64,000 nt of DNA from Calamus simplicifolius (Eukaryota; Streptophyta; Magnoliopsida; Arecales; Arecaceae), in assembly GCA_900491605.1 (NCBI GenBank), contig UESW01004572.1, positions 128,428 to 192,427 on the forward strand, read 5' to 3'. Of the stretch, positions 56,571 to 64,000 are shown in pieces (within the stretch, counting starts at the first letter, position 1; each line of letters opens with the position of its first letter). Under the pieces are notes generated by a model. That model saw only the letters and a list, made by a program, of their open reading frames with translations. It was not told the DNA's origin and did not search any database. The position numbers and the translations under genes were made by a program.

Positions 56571-56913
56571 CTGTGCGTTGGCACCCGAGACCGGTGCTTA
56601 GCGTCGGCCGTAAAAACCAACTATGTGTTGGGACCGAGGACCAGCACCTTGCATTTTGCAATAGCAACTAACATCCACGTTACCACCGAATATTGGCCTT
56701 ATCGACGCTTAGGATAGCGTCACGACTCGCGGTCCTATCTAGCGTAACCTACTGAACACAATCCCATCGACTGGCAGTTCGCAGCAGTTCGGACAACTGA
56801 AGTTGATCATAATCGAAGAGGCGGAAGAGATTAAAAATATTCATTGATAATAAAGGTTACAAAATTGCCGACTCAGGTCAGGCACAATCGATGCAAAGAG
56901 AAACTAAAAGCTG

Positions 56914-59312
56914 TTAATGACCCTCCGAAGGCGGGGCGTCATCCTCGGGGACGTCGTCGGGCTTCAGCTCCTCGATATCCTTCAGGTCATAAAGCTCCTG
57001 GATTTTATTTTTACAATCTTGGAAGCCAGCGTCATAAGCTAGCGCCAATGACTCGGCTACCTCGTTATCAAAGGCTTCGGATTTCTTATAATCCTCTATG
57101 GCGTCGGCCCCCTTCTTTTCCGCTTCGATGGCCCTCCTCTGGGCCTCGCCACTATCGCCTCCAGATCCGCGATTTTAGTTACATATTGGCGGGTGGCTTC
57201 CTTGGCCGCATTGGTCTCGGTGGAGGCAGAACTCAGTTGAGTCTTTAAAGCACATACCTCCTGTTCTGCCGCCTTCAAATTCTCCTCCGCCACTCTTTGT
57301 TTCTCTTCCGCCACTTGAGCATTGTCCAGCTCATTGGCGGCACGACGCTGGGCAACCTCCAGTGCGTATTCGGCCTTTTCAGCCCTAAGCCGAATAACCT
57401 CGATCTCACCCTTCAAGGTGCCTCGAGTGTCCTCTAGGGCCATCGCCGCCTTTTCTGCTTTGACTGAAGGGAGACCATCTCCTCCCGTGCTTGTTCAATG
57501 GCGGTGTCGCTCAGAGTCCAGAGATCTTTAAGGGCGACAAGGGAATTCAAGGCCTGGAAAAAATACCCAGATATAAAGAAAGAAAAAGGGGGAAAGGAAA
57601 AGGACAATAATAGCACAAAACTCACCCAGAGGTGCGCCACCGAGGCTTCACGAAAAAAGGTAACACACCCTTGACCTCGGAGGTATTCTTGCACCTCCGC
57701 CACTGAAGCTTCCTCTATGACCCGTGTAGCCCAGCGGCTATGGTTTGCCAGCAGTGACTGGAGGGAGGGATCGATACCCCTCCCTTCCCCAGGCGTCGGA
57801 CCTACGGAGGCTGATTCCGCCATGGAGCCTGCCGCCTCGGCTCTTTAGCGGGCAGAGGCGCTTCAGCTGTCGCCCCCGTAGGGGCAAGGCAGCGATTGGA
57901 GTTGCCGCTATTGCCGCCGGAGCTTTATTCGTCTCTTTAGGCATGGGAGACGGCGTCTTCCCATCAGGAGATAAGTCAAGTAAAATAATTGGAGGAGCCG
58001 GAGCTGGAGATTCTCCCACCGGCGGGCCTTGCTCCACCTCCTTGCCGGCCCCGGCCTTCGCCGCGTCTTCCGTGATGGGTTCTTCGGCTTGGGGTTGAGC
58101 CGCCTCGCCTATGTGCATGGACCCCACTGTTTTGGCCTCCTGAGCGTCGGCCCCCTTAGTGTCGGCCCTTTTGAGGCCGCCCTTCTTCAAGACCTTGGCA
58201 CGTAGGGGCTTCACGACTGTAGTCCCTCCGGTGTCGGCCACCCCAGCGTCGGTCTCTCTAGCGCCAACCCTCCAGCGTCGGCCCTCCTGGGAACTTTGGC
58301 AGCAGCCCTTCCTTCGGCAGGGGCGCAGTCCCCGCGGCCTTCCTCTTCTTGGTGGCCACCTGTTTAAGCTTATGCAAAGTCGGCGCCATCCCTACACAAG
58401 CAAGGGATAGTTTATAAAAAAAAAAAAAGAGAGAAGAACGGAGAAGAGAGGCGAGTAGTCTAGTGCTCACCCCTCGAGGGAATTAAACCGGCACGGTGAA
58501 GATTCTCCTCGGCTATCAGCTTATTACACTTAGGAATATCGGCAGTAAGGAGCTGCCCAAACGCCATCCGGTCTCGTGGAAGGATGGAGGAGTCCCTGTT
58601 GGCGTCGATATTGGGTATCCCCCAGCTTCCACGAACCCCGCTGATGTCCGCGAAGAAAAACTTGTCCTTCCACCCTTTAATGGAGGAAGGAAGGCACAGC
58701 CTAAGAATCCTATTGGATCTAGGAGTGAAAGACCACCACCCCGACTGTTTGCGAAGGGTATAGAAGCTGCGGAACAAGGAAAGGCTAGCCTCTATACCCT
58801 GCAGATGGCAGAGTACTAAAAAACCAACAATAGTTCGGAAGGAGTTGGGAACTAGTTGGGATGGGGTCAAGGAGTACCGATCCAGAAGATTAAGAATGAA
58901 GGGTGGATCGGTAACCGGAGCCCAGCCTTAAAAAAGGCCCGTACAAGGCAACCCTTCCGGAACGGGAAGAGGTTGCCCTGTCGTTAGGGGTAGGAACGAA
59001 CAGATGAAGGTCTGGAGGGAAGCCGTACCTGGCCCTTAAGTTTGCTATGTCCTGGGCAGACATGGAGGACGCAGTCCCTTCGGGGGACTCCTTGGTAACC
59101 CTAGAAGGGCCGGCAATCGCCGACCGGGTCCGGACGGAAGTTCGCCCGCCGGCCGGGCGAATCCCGATTGGGGGACGATCGACTGGTCGTGGCTCCGGTG
59201 AATGGTTAGAAGATGAGGTGGACCATTGGATGGACTGGGACTCAGAAGACTGGGAAGGATGGTGGGAACCCCCCCAAGAACCGGAAATGGAGCAAGAAGG
59301 AGAAGAAGCCAT
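56914..59312 (-). pseudogene. Tat antisense gene: 'putative gypsy type transposon' protein, 3 exons
   Basis: Minus-strand start MASSPSCSISGSWGG at 59312. Exon 1 (58471-59312) has a Ser/Pro-rich N terminus, LRARYGFPPDLHLFVPTPND, VALYGPF, then SQLVPNSFRTIVGFLVLCHL and QSGWWSFTPRSN. This is the pattern of the plant Transposase_28 type domain. Intron 1 is 58392-58470 (gtgagc...gtgtag), exon 2 57626-58391 (Ala/Pro/Lys-rich), intron 2 57554-57625 (gtgagt...ttccag). Exon 3 runs from 57553 to TAA at 56914-56916, a Glu/Ala-rich coiled coil ending DDVPEDDAPPSEGH. Frameshifts occur near 58925, 58895, 58245, 57830 and 57440. Its role in the element is unknown. Confidence 0.75.
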
Positions 59313-59444
59313 GGGAACTAACCTGAGAAGAAAAACGCGAGCCAAGGACAGAGCACGGAGAGAATGAACGAGAGACAGAAACGCTGGCGGACTCAAAAGG
59401 GGGCAATGGCGGAAGAAGTGGGGAAGATAGGAAGATAAGGGCAA

Positions 59445-59730
59445 TTTATCATCATTACACCATCTCGAAACACCCTCTAACCGTCCGATCCAACCACGCG
59501 TCCATCTTCAGTTGGGAGGCGTTTCGACGACCTGCCAATACGATAAGTTCGAAAAGACCACCAATGTAAAAGGGGGCGCTAACCTTACCGCAATGGTACC
59601 GTCCGCCTTTTCGTAGCACTGCCCGAGGGAAATCCTCCCTAATCCCAACAAAGGCGAAATGATAACACGGAAATCGGCCACCTAGAGGATATTCACACCC
59701 CTTTCGCGGGTAAGTAAACGCTCACCAATC
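59445..59730. other. Promoter side of the antisense gene
   Basis: Between the antisense start and the PPT. It would hold the promoter of the minus-strand gene. No convincing TATA box is visible on the minus strand. Confidence 0.35.
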
Positions 59731-59749
59731 TGAGGGGCGAGGGGGCATC
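59731..59749 (+). promoter_or_regulatory. Tat polypurine tract
   Basis: tgaggggcgagggggcatc directly precedes the 3' LTR start TGATACGG. Primer site for plus-strand DNA. Confidence 0.85.
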
Positions 59750-60645
59750 TGATACGGCTGGCCGTTTCCTCGGAGTAGTATTATCTTCCGCGCAATTTTC
59801 GAAAGCAATGATGTGACAACAAAACCCAAGGCCTCCAGCGTTGGTCTTCAGAGCCGGCCCCCAACGTCGGTCACCAGCGCCGGCCCCCAGCGTCGGCCTC
59901 CAGTGTCGGTCACCAGCGCCGGCCCCCAGCGTCGGCCTCCAGCGTCGGCCCCCAGCGCTGGCCCCCAGTGTTGGCCCCAGCGTCGGCATCAAAGACCAAC
60001 TACGCGTTGGCACCAGACATCCAGCGTCGGCCACCAGCGCCGGCCTCCAGCGTCGGCCCCCAGCGTCATCCACCAGCATCGGCCTCCAGCATTGGTCACG
60101 GGAGTCGGCCTTCAGCATCAGTCCCAATACTGAGACTCTGGTTCCGGCCTCTAGCACTGCCATCCGGCGTCAACCCCCAGTGTCAGCCTTCATACAAGGA
60201 CTAGTCTTAGGCAACCGAGCTCGCGATCTAAGGTCTGCTACCGAATACCTCACTTACCAAAATCACGGGCCAGTGTTAGCCTGATCATCAGTTACCACTA
60301 TAAGCGGCCCTTATCCAGTAACAGTCCAACAACTTACCGTTCGATGAAACATCACAACGAAACAGATTTGACAGTTCCAACAGACCAAGGTATACGATCC
60401 CCAACAGGTATAAAAGGAGGACCCAAGCTCCATGCAAGGGGACTCTCTCTGGAACTTCCTCTAGAGCAATTCTACAAAAAATCATATCCCTGTTCGACGA
60501 CTCACTAACTTGGGCGTCGGAGGGTCCCCGCCGAAACCACCGGTCCGGGACTTTTTGCAGGCTCCTGAAGAAAGACGGCGGCCTTTCTACACACCCGGTG
60601 ATCCCAACCTGCCCAACATTCATCATACGTGATTCGGCCGCAACA
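59750..60645 (+). repeat. Tat 3' LTR
   Basis: 896 bp, near-identical to the 5' LTR over most of its length. Differences lie mainly in the number of ccagcgtcggcc-type words at 59835-60070 and in scattered transitions. TATA box at 60409-60417. Confidence 0.95.
60409..60417 (+). promoter_or_regulatory. TATA box of Tat 3' LTR
   Basis: tataaaagg, same position as 49329-49337. It could in principle start read-through transcription into the flanking exon fragment at 60646. Confidence 0.6.
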
Positions 60646-60800
60646 GGGGTAGAGGAAACGAGATCTAGGGTTGGAGCGATCGGCTGATCAGAAGCCCTAG
60701 GTTGCGATGCCTTCCTCAGGCGTTTCAGCTTTCGTTGAGAGAGGGGAGAGGAGGATTCTTCGGGCAAACGAAGGACGACGGTGTCCTCGAAGCTCTCCAT
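60646..60800 (-). pseudogene. N-terminal exon, copy 3, 5' half (split by Tat element)
   Basis: ATG at 60800: MESFEDTVVLRLPEESSSPL (Thr in place of Ala at position 7) through IAPTLDLVSSTP, at which point the Tat 3' LTR begins. The rest is at 48232-48693. Confidence 0.6.
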
Positions 60801-61689
60801 CGCCCCTTCGACCTGGGGATCAAAAGAAGAGGATACGATTTGGAGCTCGAATCTCCCAAGCGTAGTCGAGACAGCAGGCTGGTGGGATTTCTCCGTTGAT
60901 TTTATTACCGGGCTCGAGGGTTTCAGAAATTACCCCACTCGTGGCCGCATCCGTGGGCCACCTGTTTGAAAGTGCCAAATCACTAGCCATCGGTATGCTG
61001 AGGAATGGTTGGTGATTGAAAAGGGTTGAACATATACATTCCCACCATGCTAAACCGGCGATCCGGTTTACCATGGTTTGTTAAGTCTTCCCGTAGTTTA
61101 ATGTTGGAACATGACCGGATAAAGACTCGGTATAATCGCACAAATATTAGGATAGAATAAAAATTATTCTACATGTATATAAAAGCCTAAAGAAAATAAT
61201 TATAATTTTTTTTTAAAAAAATAGTAGCTATGATTAATAATAAAAAATTAAAAAATAATAGCTGAATAAGATAAATAATTATTTCTTTCATGAGATTAAT
61301 TATTTTATGAGATAAAATTTTATTCTTTTTTAAAAAAAATAAATATAAATATTTTGTTTTCTTTCCTTTTTTTAGGTACTAAATGCATCCTTAAAGTCAA
61401 ATTCCAACTTTCTGATTTTTATTATAAAAGGTCATATTTAAATATAATTTAATAATAATTAAAAAACTTGATCCTGATGATGATGTGTAAGTAATTTAAA
61501 CTTTCTAATTTTTATTATAAATTTAAAAATAAAAACAAAAATTACATTTTTATTTTTAAAAAAATGACAATCACCCCAAGCTACAGTCTTAGATGGATGT
61601 TCTACATTCTAACCACATGGACGGCAATGAAGCTTTACTGGACGGTGGTAATAATAAGCATGCTTAACCATTTTTATTTTGTTAACCAC
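60801..61689. other. 5' flank and AT-rich spacer of Q3
   Basis: Counterpart of 26838-27729, with small length changes in A/T runs. No gene recognised. Confidence 0.5.
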
Positions 61690-62100
61690 TCAGATAATTG
61701 CGAACAACATCACTATAAGAGAAAAAATAATTGCATATAGCATATGGCCCCGAATCGATTTTAATAGCAACATGATCAAAACCGGATCCGAGACCCCACT
61801 AGGATGGATGTTGGGGTTTTGCACCATCGAGCCTTGGAAGCTGGCATTTGGGATGGAGTACTGGAGGATGGGAGGGAAACCAAAGGGCCAGAACAAAGGG
61901 GTGAAGGCCGAATCGACTGAGGCGGCGGTGTCACGACGGTGGGGTTTGGATTGAAGTTGGGGCTAGGATTAGTATTCAAAGGTGGATTGGGGTTAGGGTT
62001 TTCGCCGATGGTGGCAGAAGGAAGAGTGAAGGAAGGAGGGGAAGAGAGGAAGGATCTTGGGAGACCAATTGGGGGCTTTCGAGCATTGTGGCTTTGGCAA
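61690..62100 (-). pseudogene. Proline/asparagine-rich ORF, copy 3 (frameshifted)
   Basis: Counterpart of 27730-28137. A missing base near 61910 (gccgaatc against gccggaatc) separates the Asn-Pro part from the FGFPPILQYSIPNASFQG part. Confidence 0.4.
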
Positions 62101-62279
62101 GGCCCTGGCCTAAGTCCTTCACTATGGAAGGATCAAGTAAGCTCCGGATTGGAAGCTCACAGACGAAGGGAGGTGAAATGAGGGAAGCTATGAAGAATCA
62201 AAAAGGACCATCATGGGGTAGGAAAAGTCTTTGTGCAGTAGACTCTGGTGCACAAAGCGCACACCAAGCGCGGCCATTG

Positions 62280-62814
62280 GCCATGCGCTTGTCTCGTCAT
62301 TTTGCACAAGCTTTTTCTATTTCCTACCTTATTTTTAGAAATGGTATTCACATGTGATGGAATCTGCAATAAGCATACTCATGAAAAGTAAAACACAAGA
62401 ATGGGTGCTCAACTGACTCCAACCATAGCTTTATCATTTAACCCAAATGTTCACCTCATAACAAGAATGCTCATTGTGGCTAAAAACTTGTCCCATCCTT
62501 TTGCTCAAGCTTTTTCTATTTTCTGCCTCCTTTTCAGAAATGGCAGTCACATGTGACTGAATCTGTAATAAGCATATTGATGACAAGCAAAATGAAAGAA
62601 GGAGTGCTCAAGTGACTCTAACCATGGCTTTATATTTAACACAAAGGTTCATCTCATAACAAGAATTCTTATTGTGGCCAAAAATTTATCCCATCCTTTT
62701 GCACAAGCTTTTTCTATTTTCTGCCTCTACTTCAAAAATGGTACTCACATGTAACTGAATCTATAATAAGCATACTCATGACAAGCAAAACACACGAATG
62801 GATGCTCAATTTAA
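62280..62814. repeat. 199-bp tandem repeat, copy 3
   Basis: Three-unit array corresponding to 28318-28835. Confidence 0.9.
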
Positions 62815-63435
62815 ATACATGAATACTGAAAAATTAATTGGGAGATACTAGAACCTCAAAAAAATAATTAAAAATAGAATAGAAAATCTGCATGTTATAG
62901 TGTACTTGTTTAAATAATATACAAATTACAATAATGAAGGGGTCCAAACCCAAGAGAGAGAAGAGAGCAGTACCCTTCAAGCACCAAAGCAATTGGTGCC
63001 ATGAAGAGAGTAGCAATTAGCTGCTTATAGAACACAAATGAATGTGCTCATACCCTTGTTGAAGGCAGCCTTGGCAGGAATCTGCACAACTACATACGAC
63101 AAGCAGGAATCTGCACAACTACATACGACAAGTTTATGAGAGGCGGCCACAAAAACTTTCGGTATCCTTCGTGATGAGAGTTAGGTTAGAGCTTCTCTAG
63201 ACAGGGGTTAAAGCTTCTCTAGAGGGGTTGATGTATAGAGGGATAGCTGGGAGGACCGAAAGTGAGTATAAGAAAACAAAAAAAAAAAGGTCACTAGGTT
63301 GAAGTAGAAAATGCATTTAAGAAAACACGCCATAAGGAGAGAAAAAAAAAAGGGGCCATGAAGCTAAAGTAGAAATGGTCCTGGAAAGTTTTGAAACTAC
63401 GAACCATATATATTTCATGTATTGGGACTAGTTGT
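62815..63435 (-). pseudogene. WAT1 exon 1 with flanks, minus-strand copy (Q3)
   Basis: The exon 1 equivalent is 62974-63172, with the ACG start (63170-63172), gtactg donor and tandem duplication shared with the Q1 and Q2 copies. Confidence 0.82.
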
Positions 63436-63597
63436 CCTGTCATAAAGTTATGTTAAAGCAAAGAGCCAGAGACTCTTCCACTAACAGGATGTTTCTCTTC
63501 AGACATTTAGACTAACAGTCAAAATTTAAATGACTGCCTTTAAATCATTTTCAACTAGAAGTGTTTTAGTATTATGTGCTCAGTGATATTACATGAA

Positions 63598-63846
63598 TAT
63601 AGTTTGATACATTACTAGATAGAATCATAAACATTACAAAGCATAGTCTTTTACCTCTTAATTCTAGGGTTGGTTTAAAAATCCACTCACCATTCTTTCT
63701 AATAGAGGCATCCATACATGGCTTTTGAAGCCCTCCATCACAAATTGTTTTTTTTTTTTCTTTTTGCCTTTTGGACGCTCTACCTTCTTTTGAATTCTCT
63801 GAACAAATGGAAGCCCCTCTCTCAATGAGAATCGGTTGTTTTTCAT
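63598..63846 (-). pseudogene. Lys-rich ORF, copy 3 (frame differs)
   Basis: Counterpart of 29633-29881. A changed T/A run near 63747-63757 shifts the frame after the Lys run, so the second half (CMDASIRKNGEWIFKP) is read in another frame than the first. The remainder to 64000 is unit tail. Confidence 0.25.
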
Positions 63847-64000
63847 TGTACTTTCTCATCGGATGCCCTTATACTTTCTTTCTATTGAAAAACTACAGTG
63901 TCTTCCCAGAGGGCTCAGTTATTTATTTAATTTAGCTAAAATGTTATAAGCAAATTCCTTTCCAAGTAAAAGTTACTGCAGACCTTTATGTTTTGAGTTA

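Larger units (their letters stand above)
48694..60645 (+). mobile_element. Ty3/gypsy Tat-lineage LTR retrotransposon, full length
   Basis: LTRs at 48694-49565 and 59750-60645, TG...CA ends, 5-bp target duplication ggggt (48689-48693 and 60646-60650). Order gag, PR, RT, RNase H, a second (archaeal-type) RNase H, IN identifies the Tat clade of plant gypsy elements. Between IN and the 3' LTR are a 76-bp tandem repeat array and an antisense, intron-containing gene. Stops and frameshifts interrupt gag-pol, so this copy is not autonomous. It sits inside the third copy of the acidic-protein exon and so is younger than the array. Length 11,952 bp. Confidence 0.95.

Noticed and set aside
55194..56671. 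Long plus-strand ORFs (458, 439 and 364 codons) and several minus-strand ORFs in the same stretch
   Set aside because: All are by-products of a 76-bp tandem repeat without stops; the three frames encode the same cycling peptides. No start context, domain or family resemblance.
1..64000. tRNA, rRNA or organelle-derived genes
   Set aside because: No cloverleaf-like or rRNA-like conserved blocks were noticed on either strand, though a systematic covariance search was not possible here.

Overview
This is nuclear DNA of a flowering plant. It has plant LTR-retrotransposon lineages (Ty1/copia, a SIRE-like copia, a Ty3/gypsy Tat-type element), a plant WAT1/EamA-type transporter gene with GT-AG introns, hAT- and CACTA-like DNA transposons, and long AT-rich spacers. 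No bacterial or organellar gene organisation is present. A monocot, possibly a palm-like genome, is plausible from the style of the repeats, but species cannot be fixed from the sequence alone. I see no intact cellular gene; nearly every coding segment is a transposon protein or a broken or duplicated host-gene fragment.

Left part (1-19 kb). A LINE ORF2 remnant on the minus strand (1-1521 plus 8041-8340) is split by a minus-strand Ty1/copia element (1522-8040) with two LTRs, a 5-bp target duplication (agata), a PBS of the initiator-Met type and decayed gag-PR-IN-RT-RH. Next comes a seven-exon WAT1-related transporter pseudogene (8598-12563, minus). A retrotransposon-like stretch (12806-17540) follows. 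It is interrupted by a non-autonomous hAT element (13464-15937, near-perfect 8-bp TSD) carrying an RGG-rich gene fragment.

Right part (19-64 kb). This is a tandem array of a compound unit of about 11.5 kb, seen about three times. Each unit contains: (P) a 3.0-kb element with CACTACACTC ends, a plus-strand copy of WAT1 exon 1 and intron 1, and a CACTA-like end with TCGTAGG subterminal repeats; (Q) minus-strand exon fragments of an acidic nuclear-type gene (claspin/MRC1-like at best), a long hairpin-forming inverted repeat, a proline-rich ORF, a 199-bp tandem repeat, a minus-strand copy of WAT1 exon 1 and a small Lys-rich ORF; (T) a short tail of further 199-bp repeats. The observed order is P1 (19306-23767), Q1 (23768-30024), SIRE-like remnant (30025-34257), Q2 (34251-40463), T (40464-41300), P2 (41301-45775), then Q3 (45776-48693 and 60646-64000). 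Q3 is split by a 12-kb Tat-lineage gypsy element (48694-60645, TSD ggggt).

The Tat element is structurally complete (LTRs, PBS, gag, PR, RT, RNase H, archaeal-type RNase H, IN, PPT) but has stops and frameshifts. Between pol and the 3' LTR it carries an array of about 18 copies of a 76-bp repeat and an intron-containing antisense gene of the 'putative gypsy type transposon' class. History as inferred: local capture and inversion of WAT1 exon 1 by DNA transposons; amplification of the compound unit; insertion of SIRE and Tat elements; deletion of the 5' part of the SIRE element together with T and most of P between Q1 and Q2.
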